A stretch of 30,989 bases of DNA from JAFALX01 sp050734185 (GCA_050734185.1 JBOHUE010000141.1:1-30989); one strand, 5' to 3'. Shown: positions 8,133-17,968, numbered from the stretch's first letter. Notes: generated by a model from the sequence alone, not told the origin. Numbers and translations: made by a program.

Positions 8133-8152
8133 GAAGGGCCACGGCGACGCCG

Positions 8153-8182
8153 GATAATGCTCAACTCATCCGTTGAGGAGGG
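8153..8182 (+). promoter_or_regulatory. Promoter -10 and strong ribosome binding site of the VOC gene
   Basis: GATAAT (8153-8158) is a good -10 match and GAGGAGGG (about 8175-8182) is a strong ribosome binding site about 9 bp before the GTG start. A six-base inverted repeat, CTCAAC...GTTGAG, sits between them and touches the binding site, so a small hairpin could form there. Confidence 0.45.
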
Positions 8183-8191
8183 CTTTCACTC

Positions 8192-8572
8192 GTGCTTCAC
8201 CAGTTCCGCTTCCAAGCCACCCTGCCCGCGAGCGACCTCGGTCGCGCTCGCAAGTTTTATGAGCAGCAGCTCGGCTTTCCGCCCGGCGTCGAAGAGCAGG
8301 CTGGGATCTATTACCAATCGGCCCGCGGATCGCGCTTCCTATTGTTCGCCAGCCAGGGCACGCCTTCGGGAGAGCACACCCAGGGAGGCTGGACAGTCGA
8401 CGACATACAAGCCGAGGTTGCCGCGCTCAGGCAGCGGGGCGTCGTGTTCGAAGAGTACGACTTCCCCGGACTGAAAACGGTCGACGGCATCGCGCAGACC
8501 GACACCGGTCAGTACGCCTGGTTCAAGGACAGCGAAGGCAACCTGCTGGGCATCGTGCAGCCGGCTGAATAG
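8192..8572 (+). CDS. VOC (glyoxalase/bleomycin-resistance) superfamily protein
   Basis: This is a 126-aa single-unit VOC protein. The start FRFQATLPASDLGRARKFYE, then the end DTGQYAWFKDSEGNLLGIVQ, are the two halves of the beta-alpha-beta-beta-beta repeat, with the typical PxSDLxRAxxFYE and fxDPeGNxlxl signatures. Members bind a metal and act as glyoxalases, dioxygenases or antibiotic-binding proteins. The substrate cannot be read from sequence. The usual DPEGN Asp-Pro is DSEGN here. It starts at GTG with a strong GAGGAGGG site upstream. It follows the HD-LuxR gene by about 60 bp and has its own -10, so it is probably transcribed alone. The next feature is the oppositely oriented tRNA-Thr. 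Confidence 0.88.
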   Translation: MLHQFRFQATLPASDLGRARKFYEQQLGFPPGVEEQAGIYYQSARGSRFLLFASQGTPSGEHTQGGWTVDDIQAEVAALRQRGVVFEEYDFPGLKTVDGIAQTDTGQYAWFKDSEGNLLGIVQPAE

Positions 8573-8621
8573 GCTGCGGAGCGGCTCGCCAAGGTTGTTC
8601 CGCTCACATCACGAATCCAAG

Positions 8622-8628
8622 AAAAAAA
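8622..8628 (-). terminator. U-run downstream of tRNA-Thr
   Basis: Seven A on the + strand give a seven-U run in the tRNA-Thr transcript, starting 8 bases after the mature 3' end. There is no separate hairpin beyond the tRNA itself. Confidence 0.35.
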
Positions 8629-8635
8629 TTGCACG

Positions 8636-8707
8636 AGCCGACGGGGAGATTCGAACTCCCGGCCAATGGTTTACGAAACCATTGCTCTACCACTGAGCTA
8701 CGTCGGC
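8636..8707 (-). tRNA. tRNA-Thr (anticodon CGT)
   Basis: The reverse strand folds as a complete 72-base cloverleaf. The acceptor stem GCCGACG pairs with CGTCGGC. The D arm is GCTCAGTGGTAGAGC, the anticodon stem ATGGT/ACCAT carries loop TTCGTAA (anticodon CGT, reading ACG), and the T arm is GGGAG-TTCGAAT-CTCCC. The CCA end is not encoded. It sits between the VOC gene and the cupin gene and is oriented with the cupin gene. Confidence 0.97.
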
Positions 8708-8732
8708 AGGAGAGTCGCAGTATACGGCTGGT

Positions 8733-9119
8733 CTACTGATCGGCCGTGCCGTACTCGGAATCGGTCAGGTGGTCGCCCCACTCCGTGTCGCCTCCGGTGA
8801 TGGACATGTGCGACATGAAGTGGTCGGGTGCTGCTCCGTGCCAGTGCCACTCGTCCGGCGGCGTCTGGACGACATCGCCGGGGCGGATGCTGACGACGGC
8901 GCCGCCGCGCGCCTGAGCCCTGCCCTCGCCGTCGAACACGTAGAAGGTCTGACCGTCTGCGTGGCGGTGCCACGCGGTGTGCGCGCCTGGTGTGAAGTGC
9001 ACCAGCGACATCCCCCACGTTGACTGCCCCGGCGAGTCGGCGAGGCTGTCAATCCACGCCTCACCGGTGAACCAGGCTGCCGGACCGCGTGCCGAGCGGC
9101 GTTTGGGCTGCACGTCCAT
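8733..9119 (-). CDS. Cupin-domain protein (128 aa)
   Basis: This is a single-domain cupin. Motif 1 is HTAWHRHADGQTFYVFDGEG and motif 2 is PGDVVQTPPDEWHWHGA. The His residues of AWHRH and the downstream WHWHG, with a Gln in between, provide a plausible metal site. The arrangement resembles small manganese cupins such as those annotated near carboxymuconolactone decarboxylases or as cupin hydroxynitrile lyases. The substrate is unknown. The ATG (9117-9119) is preceded by AGGAGAAGG, a strong ribosome binding site. It lies 40 bp downstream of the winged-helix gene on the same strand, so they may form a two-gene unit. Confidence 0.88.
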   Translation of the reverse strand: MDVQPKRRSARGPAAWFTGEAWIDSLADSPGQSTWGMSLVHFTPGAHTAWHRHADGQTFYVFDGEGRAQARGGAVVSIRPGDVVQTPPDEWHWHGAAPDHFMSHMSITGGDTEWGDHLTDSEYGTADQ

Positions 9120-9159
9120 GCCTTCTCCTCCTGCGTGTGTCTCGATGATCCCACGTCAC

Positions 9160-10269
9160 TCACGACTCAGCGATGCGCACGGGCGCGTTCAGGTATGCCG
9201 CGATATCGTCAGCTTCGGCAACAACTTGCGCCATGACCGTGCCGCTGAATCGACGAAACGGCGACAGCTCGAGCTGCCATCCGGAGCGCTCTCGGCGCAG
9301 TTCCCACGCTCCGTCGATGGCGCCGTCGACGCAAACCGTGGGCTTGATGACGCCACCCACAGAGACGACGGGCGCATGCGAGGGATGCAGCATGACATCG
9401 CGTGAGCGGTACCCGAGGACATACGTGTCCCATCGGGGGAGAAGGCGCGCGGTGGGCCCGGCGCCGGCGCCGTCTGACCGCTCGCGCTGCGCTCGGATGC
9501 GCATCAGCCCGGGCACGGGTCCGTCGACCGCTTCGAGCTCGGCGTCGATCGAGGCGGCGGCTCGCTGTGCCATACCGGCGGGGATACCCGCCCAGACTCG
9601 GAAGTCCGCCACGGTTGCCGGGCCGAAGGCGCCGAAGTAGCGGCGCGCCAGTGTCGCCTCAGCGCGCTCGCGGCCGAGGGCGGGAGCGGCGGGGATCATG
9701 TCCTCGAGCAGACCAAACCGGTTTTCGCGCCCGCCGGTCGGTGGTAGCACCACGATGACGCCCTGACTCGCCGCGAACGCGATGAAGTGGATCAAGGCAT
9801 GAGAATCGCGCAACACGTCGATGCCGCCAGCGAGCAGTCGTTCGCGAAGGAGGCTGCGTGGCAGCGGTCCGTGCGCGAGCGCGCGGCGCACGACACGTAT
9901 ACCGCGTGCGCAGACGTCGGCGTCGAGGCCCAACTCGGCGCGACGTGTCGCGTAGCGTCTCGCGTTGAGCGGCCCGAACAGGGAAAGCAGCCAGCGCAGG
10001 TCGTCGGCCGCGCAGATGTGCAGCGTCCCACGCATCAGCCAGGCCCACGCGAGTGTCGGCTCATGATCCAACGCCGCGACCACGATGTCGCGTGTCAGGC
10101 CCGCCGCGCGTGCCCGCAGCGACAGGCATCCGGCGTTCAGCTCCTGAGCCTGTACGGCGCAGACCGCCCGAGCCACCGCGGCAGGATCCGCGCCGAGGCG
10201 AGCGCCATCGCTCAGACGCTGCGCGGCGAACCGGGCCTGCAGCAGCGCGGCGATCGCCCGGTCGGCCAT
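9160..10269 (-). CDS. Winged-helix DNA-binding domain protein (HTH_42-type)
   Basis: The 369-aa protein starts MADRAIAALLQARFAAQRL at an ATG (10267-10269). It carries features of the actinobacterial winged-helix DNA-binding family (HTH_42, related to YcaQ/AlkX DNA glycosylases): AVQAQELNAGCLSLRAR, AWLMRGTLHICAADDLRWLL, RRYFGAFGPATVADFRVWAGI, LLPRWDTYVLGYRSRD and SVGGVIKPTVCVDGAI. YcaQ-like relatives unhook DNA crosslinks, but this actinobacterial branch is uncharacterised, so a DNA-repair role is only possible. It is divergent from the FMN reductase gene with 73 bp between starts. The long upstream extension of the frame is rejected because the family begins near the chosen Met. Confidence 0.82.
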   Translation of the reverse strand: MADRAIAALLQARFAAQRLSDGARLGADPAAVARAVCAVQAQELNAGCLSLRARAAGLTRDIVVAALDHEPTLAWAWLMRGTLHICAADDLRWLLSLFGPLNARRYATRRAELGLDADVCARGIRVVRRALAHGPLPRSLLRERLLAGGIDVLRDSHALIHFIAFAASQGVIVVLPPTGGRENRFGLLEDMIPAAPALGRERAEATLARRYFGAFGPATVADFRVWAGIPAGMAQRAAASIDAELEAVDGPVPGLMRIRAQRERSDGAGAGPTARLLPRWDTYVLGYRSRDVMLHPSHAPVVSVGGVIKPTVCVDGAIDGAWELRRERSGWQLELSPFRRFSGTVMAQVVAEADDIAAYLNAPVRIAES

Positions 10270-10322
10270 GGCGACCGATGCTACAGAGCACCCATCGCGG
10301 CCGGATGCAGCGGCTGACCCGG

Positions 10323-10328
10323 TATGGT
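10323..10328 (+). promoter_or_regulatory. Candidate -10 box (TATGGT) for the FMN reductase gene
   Basis: TATGGT ends 14 bp before the ATG at 10343, and no ribosome binding site lies between. The transcript would have a very short leader. No -35 is evident. Confidence 0.3.
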
Positions 10329-10342
10329 CGGGCCACCCCCGC

Positions 10343-10939
10343 ATGGCGCACACAGCTGACGTCGCTCCGCCCCACATCCTCGTCATTCTCGGCAGCGCCC
10401 GCGACCATCGCTTTGGACCGACTGTCGCGCACTGGTTCATGCGGCAGACCGAACACCGCACCGACCTGACCTTCGAGCTGGCAGACCTGCGCGAGTGGCA
10501 GTTCCACTACTTCAACCGGGCCAAGCCCGCGGCGAGCAGCGATTACGAGGATGACGACGAGGCGAAGCGCTGGGCCGAGGTCGTGGGCCGCGCCGACGGC
10601 TTCGTGATCATCAGCCCCGAGTACAACTACGGGTATCCAGCGGTCCTGAAGAGTGCACTCGACAGCGTGTACGCGGAATGGAACCGCAAGCCGGTGTCAT
10701 TCGTGAGCTATGGCGGTTGGTCCGGAGGCGTGCGCGCGATGCAGCAGCTGCGCGAGGTGGCCGTCGAATTGCAGCTGGCGCCGGTGCGCACGTCCGTTGT
10801 CATGCAGTTCGCGCCGCGTCTCTTCAACGCAGAGGGCGAGCTCAAGGAACCGCAGATGCTGGATCAGCAGGTGACGCGACTCCTCGACGATCTCAGCTGG
10901 TGGGCGTACGCGCTCCGCGCGGCGCGCCAAGCGGTGTGA
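10343..10939 (+). CDS. NADPH-dependent FMN reductase family protein
   Basis: This 198-aa flavodoxin-like protein has the expected phosphate-binding start HILVILGSARDHRFGPTVA, then the flavin-contacting SPEYNYGYPAVLKSALDSV and the FVSYGGWSGGVRAMQQL segment, all hallmarks of PF03358 NAD(P)H:FMN/quinone reductases. It probably reduces FMN or quinones and is cytosolic. An in-frame upstream extension would overlap the divergent winged-helix gene, so the Met just before the conserved core is used. No Shine-Dalgarno is seen. It converges tail to tail with the 55-aa gene, whose stop begins at the very next base. Confidence 0.9.
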   Translation: MAHTADVAPPHILVILGSARDHRFGPTVAHWFMRQTEHRTDLTFELADLREWQFHYFNRAKPAASSDYEDDDEAKRWAEVVGRADGFVIISPEYNYGYPAVLKSALDSVYAEWNRKPVSFVSYGGWSGGVRAMQQLREVAVELQLAPVRTSVVMQFAPRLFNAEGELKEPQMLDQQVTRLLDDLSWWAYALRAARQAV

Positions 10940-11107
10940 TCACCCCCAGAGAAGTCGCCACAACCCGGCCCGCCCGAGCGCCCGGCCGACGATGCGGTTG
11001 CGCGCGCGCCGCGCAATACGGTGCGGGTTGCCGGACGCCACGGTCGAGACGTCGTTGGCCAGACGCGCCGCCCGGTACATGTCGGACACGAAGCTGCGCC
11101 GCCTCAT
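10940..11107 (-). CDS. Small basic protein, 55 aa, translationally coupled
   Basis: The ATG (11105-11107) overlaps the TGA of the upstream 87-aa gene (ATGA) and the product runs to TGA at 10940-10942. The sequence MRRRSFVSDMYRAARLAND, then a basic IARRARNRIVGRALGRAG and the end WRLLWG, has about a dozen Arg and no Lys or Cys. Similar small RRAxNRxxGRALGRAG...WG proteins occur in actinobacteria as unnamed proteins, often near small partners. It could be a nucleic-acid-binding or membrane-surface peptide (inference). The overlap, the uninterrupted frame and the recognisable motif argue that it is real despite its length. It is the last gene of a minus-strand trio. Confidence 0.7.
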   Translation of the reverse strand: MRRRSFVSDMYRAARLANDVSTVASGNPHRIARRARNRIVGRALGRAGLWRLLWG

Positions 11108-11367
11108 CCCAGGGCGTCGCTGACGAACTGCGCCGCGTCGCCGGCCAGCTCGGCTCGCTCCGGCTCCTCAGCCTCGATCACATTCAGGAGCTGCGTCGCC
11201 GCGCCGGCGTCGGTGCTGCCGATCGCCAGTCCGATCGACAGCCAGCAATCGGCCGTCTCGAGCAGCATCGAGTGCAGCTCCGGCGCCGTCTCGGCAAGCA
11301 CCTCCTGCATCCCCTGCAGCAGCGCACGACCGTAGCGATCCCAGCGCTCGTCGGTGCTGTCCGTCAT
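11104..11367 (-). CDS. Hypothetical acidic helical protein (87 aa)
   Basis: The ATG (11365-11367) opens an 87-aa acidic, probably all-helical protein: MTDSTDERWDRYGRALLQGM, then a Leu/Ala-rich middle and the end LAGDAAQFVSDALG. I recognise no family. It is flanked 16 bp upstream by the frameshifted YqhA-like gene and overlaps the 55-aa gene by four bases. An acidic protein coupled to a very basic one suggests that the two products could bind each other (inference). No good ribosome binding site is seen upstream. Confidence 0.6.
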   Translation of the reverse strand: MTDSTDERWDRYGRALLQGMQEVLAETAPELHSMLLETADCWLSIGLAIGSTDAGAATQLLNVIEAEEPERAELAGDAAQFVSDALG

Positions 11368-11383
11368 CGCAGGAGGAATGATG

Positions 11384-11903
11384 CTATCCCTCGCCGCGTT
11401 CCCGCGCTCCACGCCCGAAGCGAACGAACGCGGTGAGCGCGGCAATCGCGAGCGCGATGCCGGCGCCCAGCTCGAGCACCTCGAGGCCTGGGGTGCCGGA
11501 CGCCTCGTCGACCACCGTCTCGGCGAAGGCGACGGCCAGGATCAGCACGATCATGCCGATCACGCGCGCTTTCAGATCGTCAAGGTCGCGAACGTGGAGC
11601 CACGCCGGCTCGCGCGGAACGCGCTCCGCCGACACCGGCTGGACGAAGAGGTCGTAGAAGCCGATGGCGGCGATGAGCAGCGTCGCCCCGATCAGGAACA
11701 GGTCGATGTCGAGCAGGAAGAGCCCGATGTGCGTGCCCACCGGGAACGGATGTGACGCGATCTCGGGTGATGCCATTGACGAACACGGCCGCGCCGTACA
11801 CGAAAGCGCCGACGGCGGAGAGCACCAGCACCACGATGGGGATGGCGACGATGATCCGTGAAAGGGACAGGAACGTCTCGAAGGTACGCCGCATGTCGCG
11901 CAT
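11384..11903 (-). pseudogene. YqhA/UPF0114-family membrane protein gene, single-base frameshift
   Basis: Two frames together give one UPF0114 (YqhA) membrane protein. The front half (MRRTFETFLSLSRIIVAIPI, then AFVYGAAVFVNGI) is in one frame. The rest (EIASHPFPVGTHIGLFLLD, then LFLIGATLLIAAIGFYDLF and LDDLKARVIGMIVLILAVAF) is in another. The span has 520 bases, one more than a multiple of three. Removing one base of the GGG at 11765-11767 (CCC on the coding strand) restores a continuous 172-aa protein with VNGITEIASHPF at the joint. It has about four membrane segments. YqhA function is unclear, and a link to membrane or ion stress is only inference. The reading frame is clean on both sides, so this is either a recent mutation, a phase-variable run or a sequencing error. 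The start may be 11903 or 11894. Confidence 0.8.
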
Positions 11904-11940
11904 TCAACCATCAGACGGCGGTCCGTGACGCGCGCAACGC

Positions 11941-12261
11941 TCAGGCGGGAGGATCGACCAGGCGTTGCTCGGCATCAGCGAGCTCGGCGCGCTGCTGATC
12001 CAGCGCAACGCGGAGGCCGCGAATGCCGCTGAGCATCTCGTCGATCATCTCCACCTGGACCTGCGGCCGCCCCGGGGACACCGTCTGAGCGCGCTCCTCG
12101 AGCTCCTTGATGGAGGCGGCCATCTCCGCCATGCGCCGGGCGATGTCTTCCAGCGCCTGCTGCTGTTGCTGCGACAGGGCTTCTTCATCGTCCTGCTGCG
12201 GCCTGGGACGGAGCCGGACCTGGCCACGAAACACCATCGACGCGTTGCGCAAGAAGCCCAT
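11941..12261 (-). CDS. Hypothetical coiled-coil protein (106 aa)
   Basis: The start is an ATG (12259-12261). The product has a short N-terminal basic segment (MGFLRNASMVFRGQVRLRPR), then a Gln/Glu-rich stretch (about 22-56, EEALSQQQQQALEDIARRMA) and a second helix-rich stretch (about 70-100). The heptad-like spacing suggests coiled coils. There are no Cys and no membrane segment. I recognise no family. Its start is 62 bp from that of leuS on the other strand, so the two probably share a divergent promoter region. It is transcribed toward the YqhA-like gene but separated by about 37 bp. Confidence 0.65.
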   Translation of the reverse strand: MGFLRNASMVFRGQVRLRPRPQQDDEEALSQQQQQALEDIARRMAEMAASIKELEERAQTVSPGRPQVQVEMIDEMLSGIRGLRVALDQQRAELADAEQRLVDPPA

Positions 12262-12308
12262 CGGAGCAAATGTACTGCCTGGGTCACTGCATCTCGCCGG
12301 TTTCTGGG

Positions 12309-12314
12309 TACCGT
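12309..12314 (+). promoter_or_regulatory. -10 box (TACCGT) of a probable leaderless leuS promoter
   Basis: TACCGT ends 8 bp before the leuS ATG, and no ribosome binding site occurs between. This is the same layout as the flavoprotein gene at 418-432. No strong -35. Confidence 0.4.
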
Positions 12315-12322
12315 GTACGGCC

Positions 12323-14731
<2,409 letters not shown>

Positions 14732-14738
14732 GGCCGCC

Positions 14739-15914
14739 TCAGTCGGGGACGACGTGCGGGCGTGGCGCGGTGCGGCCGGGGAGCGGCAGCGGCCGGCCAA
14801 GGAAGAAGCCCTGCGCGTAGCCGATGCCCAGCTCCTCCAGGGCGCTGAGCTCCTCCGCCGTCTCGACGCCCTCGGCGATGAGCGACGCGCCCACATCGGC
14901 GGCGAAGCGCACGAGCGCAGCGGCAAGCGCGCGCTTCACCGGGTCTGTGTCGATGCCGTGCGTGAGAAAGCCGTCGAGCTTGATGAGCTCGGGGAGCAGC
15001 TGCACGATCTGATTGAGGCCTGAATGGCCGGAGCCGGCGTCGTCGATCGCAAGGCGCACGCCGCGCTCGCGCAGGCGCTTGAGCACGCCCTTCAGCAGCG
15101 TGTAGTCAGCGACGGCGGCGTGCTCCGTGATCTCGAGGACGAGCCGGTCGCACGGCACGGGCGCGAGCGTCGCGTCGAGCTCGGGGGCGATCAGCGTCGA
15201 CGGCGACACGTTCACCGATAGAAAAACGTGCGGCGGCAGGTGCTGCGACAGCGCGACCGCGTTGGCGATCGCGCGCATCTCCAGCGCGGTCCCGAGGCCG
15301 GCGGTCGCGGCGTCGGCGAACCAGGTATCCGGCGCGCGATGCGGGCGCTCGTCGAAGCGCGACAGCGCCTCGAAGCCGTACAGCATCCCGGTCCCCAGCG
15401 AGAAGATCGGCTGGAGCACGATGTTCGGGCCGGTCCCGGCCAGAACATCCTGGACACGGCCGGCGGCACCCTCTGAAGCGCGCTGGTGGCGCGCGCTCTC
15501 CTCGTCGGCCTGCACCGCTGCCGTGATGTCGCGGGCGCTGGCGTAGATGGCGCCGTCAGCCAGCGCGGCTGTTGCCGTCCACCCCAGCCAGCGATACGAG
15601 CCGTCGACGCATCGGTAGCGATTGCGGAAGTGGACCGTGGGCGAACCGTCGGTGATCTTCGTCGCCTCGGCCAGCGTGGCGTCGCGATCCTCGGGATGCA
15701 CGAACTCGATGTACGGACGGGCGAGTAGCTCCTCCTGCGACCAGCCGAGCACGCGGGTCCACGCCGGGTTGAGCGCCTTGAAATAGCCGTCGATGCCGGC
15801 GACGCAGAACATGTCGGCGGCCTGCGCAAAGAAGTCCGCCGGCCACTCCTGCAGTGCGGTCGCACGGCGTGCCTGGGCCCAGCGAGCAAGCTCCACCCTG
15901 GGTCGCGCGGCCAT
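14739..15914 (-). CDS. PAS-EAL cyclic-di-GMP phosphodiesterase
   Basis: This 391-aa soluble protein has a PAS domain (about 25-135, FCVAGIDGYFKALNPAWTRV, then FVHPEDRDATL and the PAC-type YRCVDGSYRWLGW) and an EAL domain (about 160-380). All the usual phosphodiesterase residues appear: E-A-L (182-184), VNVS, EITE, IDDAGSG, IKLD, AEGVE and YAQGFFLG. It should therefore hydrolyse cyclic-di-GMP to pGpG. There is no GGDEF domain and no membrane segment. The PAS domain probably controls activity through a redox or small-ligand signal (inference). It is divergent in evolution from the GGDEF-EAL protein at 2666-5377, with only motif-level similarity. It converges on leuS. Confidence 0.93.
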   Translation of the reverse strand: MAARPRVELARWAQARRATALQEWPADFFAQAADMFCVAGIDGYFKALNPAWTRVLGWSQEELLARPYIEFVHPEDRDATLAEATKITDGSPTVHFRNRYRCVDGSYRWLGWTATAALADGAIYASARDITAAVQADEESARHQRASEGAAGRVQDVLAGTGPNIVLQPIFSLGTGMLYGFEALSRFDERPHRAPDTWFADAATAGLGTALEMRAIANAVALSQHLPPHVFLSVNVSPSTLIAPELDATLAPVPCDRLVLEITEHAAVADYTLLKGVLKRLRERGVRLAIDDAGSGHSGLNQIVQLLPELIKLDGFLTHGIDTDPVKRALAAALVRFAADVGASLIAEGVETAEELSALEELGIGYAQGFFLGRPLPLPGRTAPRPHVVPD

Positions 15915-16036
15915 CTCGGCACAGTGTCAGCCGCGCTTCTCCGGTGCCCTTGCGAGAACGGCGATCCGTGACCCCGGCGTCATCGAACCATCCGGGGCGG
16001 CCGCGGGCTTGGCGTCATGCAGGGCCGGTTAAACGA

Positions 16037-16071
16037 GTAACGCCCCGGCCCGCGATGGGCCGGGGCGTTAC
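16037..16071 (-). terminator. Strong hairpin downstream of the surface-protein gene
   Basis: GTAACGCCCCGGCCC pairs perfectly with GGGCCGGGGCGTTAC (15 bp) around loop GCGAT, starting 15 bases after the stop of the minus gene. The minus strand then reads TCGTTTAACC, a short U-rich tail. It fits an intrinsic terminator and may also block transcripts coming from the left. Confidence 0.7.
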
Positions 16072-16085
16072 CTATGAACCTGTGG

Positions 16086-17780
16086 TTATCGCTTCCGCGA
16101 ACGGATCAGCACGATTCCGCTGCCCAGTGATGCGACACCCGCACCAGCCAGGAGGATGAGCGGAAGGGCTCCACCACCACCCGTGGCAGGAACAGGGACC
16201 TTGGCCGCCTGCACCGAGGTGCTCGGCGTGCTACCAGTCCCGGTGCCGCCACCCGGTTGGTTACTGGGAGGCGGAGACGGAGTGCCTGTTGTACCAGGCG
16301 TCGGGTTTCCCCACATCAGCACGAGCGTGTCCGTGTTCGGCTCTGCCGGGGACTCATCCGGCGCTGCCGTCACGGGCGCTTCGATGTTGCTGACCGGCGG
16401 CGGTCCGCCGTCGAACTCACCGACGCCAACGCAGTTGTTGACGTCGAGGCAGTCCACGCCGTTCAACTCGTTGTCCTGCAGCTCGTTGTCCAGCGCGTCC
16501 GTGGTGCGGTTCGTTGGTGGACCGCTGTTTGCCACCGACAGCGACCACGACGTGCCGTTGAACTGGTCGATCAGCGTTTGATCGGTGCCAGGGGAGTCTT
16601 CGGTGTCCACCTGACCGAAGTCGTAACTACCGACGGCGAAGCACAGCGTGGCGCTCTCGCAGTGGATGCCGTTCAGCTCGTTGTCCACCTCGGACGGGTT
16701 GTTGCTGCTCAGCGAGTTGAGATTGTCCGCGAGGTTCCAGTTGCCGCCGGTACCGTCGTGCGTGCCGTCGCCGACCCAGTGCCCAATCAGCGCCTGGTCG
16801 ACCAGGTCCTTGTCCGACTGGTCGACGTGATCGTCCGCAAACGTGCCCGCTGCCCAGCAGTTGTTCGCCGTGATGCAGGAGACGCCGTTGAACTCGGCCG
16901 ATTCGCCCTTGGTGACGTCAGTCAGCGTGAACCAGGTGTCGCTCTCGGCACCGCCCACTTTGTTGCCCTGCGAGTCAAGGCCCGACGTCTCCATGGCGAG
17001 CGGCTGGTGGTCTTCATTCCGGCCGACGGCCATGCAGTGGCTCGTGTCGACGCAGGAGACGCCATTGAGCTCAGCCTTCTGCTCGGCGTTGACGTCGGGT
17101 TCCTCTGGCGAGACGTCCTCCCAGGTGGCGCCGTTGTAGAGCGCGATGAAGGCTTCGTCGCCGCTGAAGCTGTTGGGGCCGTTAGCGACACCCACGCTCT
17201 CCCTGGTCGATTTGGCGCCGACGGCCACGCAGAACCCGTCATTGACGCACGAGACACCGGTCAGCTTGTAGTTGACGCCCTCCGCTGGGGCTGAGGGGAT
17301 CTTGACGGGATCAAAGGTGCCGTTCGTACCGTTCCAGTGCAACCCCAGTCCGAGGCCGCGGTCGTGCCAAGTTGTCGACGGGTCTGACTTATCGTTGCTG
17401 AACCACCCAACTGCCCAGCAATTCGTGCTGCTGTTGCAGCTGACACCGTTCAGTTGGTTGACGGTGGTTGCGTCTGACGGGTCAAACATGTTGTCGCTGG
17501 TGACCTTGACCCACGAGGTGGTCGACGGGCTCCACACCTCAACCAAGGTCTGATCGAGCTTGCCCGACGCTCGCTGCGTGCCCGCTGCCCAGCAGTTGGT
17601 TGCGGTCGGACACGAGACGCCGTTCAGGACGTTCGCGGTGTCCGAGGGACTATCGCTGGGCACGCTCGCCCAACCGTTGACACTTGTTGCCGCTTTCGCA
17701 CCCGGGGCGGTCGCGAATGCAGCGAATAGAGCAATAGCCGTAATGGCTAGGCCTGCCCCAAGGCTCCGGCGACGCATCAT
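16086..17780 (-). CDS. Secreted seven-repeat (LNGVSC...C) propeller-like surface protein with sortase-like tail
   Basis: This 564-aa exported protein has a signal peptide at 1-30 (MMRRRSLGAGLAITAIALF, then ATAPGAKAA). Seven repeats of the form LNGVSC-x5-C-(W/V)AVG start near residues 52, 110, 173, 238, 297, 369 and 439. Several are followed by a short strand such as TLVEVW or LIDQFNGTSW. Seven units of 58-72 residues suggest a seven-bladed beta propeller, each blade with a CX5C pair that could form a disulfide. A Pro/Gly/Thr linker (about 492-527) leads to VPATGG (529-534), a hydrophobic segment and RSRKR, the layout of a sortase anchor with V for L. No sortase gene is seen here. The start has AGGAGAGGAAG upstream and a TACAAT -10 farther out. 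Such repeats are widespread in actinobacteria with no known ligand. Confidence 0.85.
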   Translation of the reverse strand: MMRRRSLGAGLAITAIALFAAFATAPGAKAATSVNGWASVPSDSPSDTANVLNGVSCPTATNCWAAGTQRASGKLDQTLVEVWSPSTTSWVKVTSDNMFDPSDATTVNQLNGVSCNSSTNCWAVGWFSNDKSDPSTTWHDRGLGLGLHWNGTNGTFDPVKIPSAPAEGVNYKLTGVSCVNDGFCVAVGAKSTRESVGVANGPNSFSGDEAFIALYNGATWEDVSPEEPDVNAEQKAELNGVSCVDTSHCMAVGRNEDHQPLAMETSGLDSQGNKVGGAESDTWFTLTDVTKGESAEFNGVSCITANNCWAAGTFADDHVDQSDKDLVDQALIGHWVGDGTHDGTGGNWNLADNLNSLSSNNPSEVDNELNGIHCESATLCFAVGSYDFGQVDTEDSPGTDQTLIDQFNGTSWSLSVANSGPPTNRTTDALDNELQDNELNGVDCLDVNNCVGVGEFDGGPPPVSNIEAPVTAAPDESPAEPNTDTLVLMWGNPTPGTTGTPSPPPSNQPGGGTGTGSTPSTSVQAAKVPVPATGGGGALPLILLAGAGVASLGSGIVLIRSRKR

Positions 17781-17829
17781 CGTCTTCCTCTCCTGAAATG
17801 AACGGCGTGTGAAATTTGCCGCGGCGCGG

Positions 17830-17835
17830 ATTGTA
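17830..17835 (-). promoter_or_regulatory. -10 box (TACAAT) of the surface-protein gene
   Basis: On the minus strand TACAAT lies about 50 bp upstream of the ATG at 17780, leaving room for the AGGAGAGGAAG ribosome binding site. No clear -35. Confidence 0.4.
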
Positions 17836-17903
17836 GCCTCACACACCCTGGTTATGCGACCCGTGTGACGCAATGAATTCGCGCCCCTTTCCGTTTGCAC
17901 GCA

Positions 17904-17935
17904 TTGACGCGATCAGAAACGGTCAATCGCGTCAA
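17904..17935. promoter_or_regulatory. 10-bp-arm inverted repeat between two divergent genes
   Basis: TTGACGCGAT at 17904-17913 is exactly repeated as its reverse complement at 17926-17935, with 12 bases between. It lies 34 bp upstream of the response regulator -35 and upstream of the divergent surface-protein promoter, so it is a candidate shared operator. Confidence 0.5.
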
Positions 17936-17968
17936 CAACAGCCGCTCGACCGGCCGCGCCCGAGGCAC

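Noticed and set aside
11354..11755. Plus-strand frame with AGGAGG before an ATG near 11378
   Set aside because: The AGGAGGAATG looks like a start site, but the product is an Arg/Glu-rich antisense reading of the YqhA-like gene.
16257..17294. Plus-strand frame of 345 aa
   Set aside because: It is antisense to the seven-repeat surface protein and shows only the reverse pattern of its repeats.
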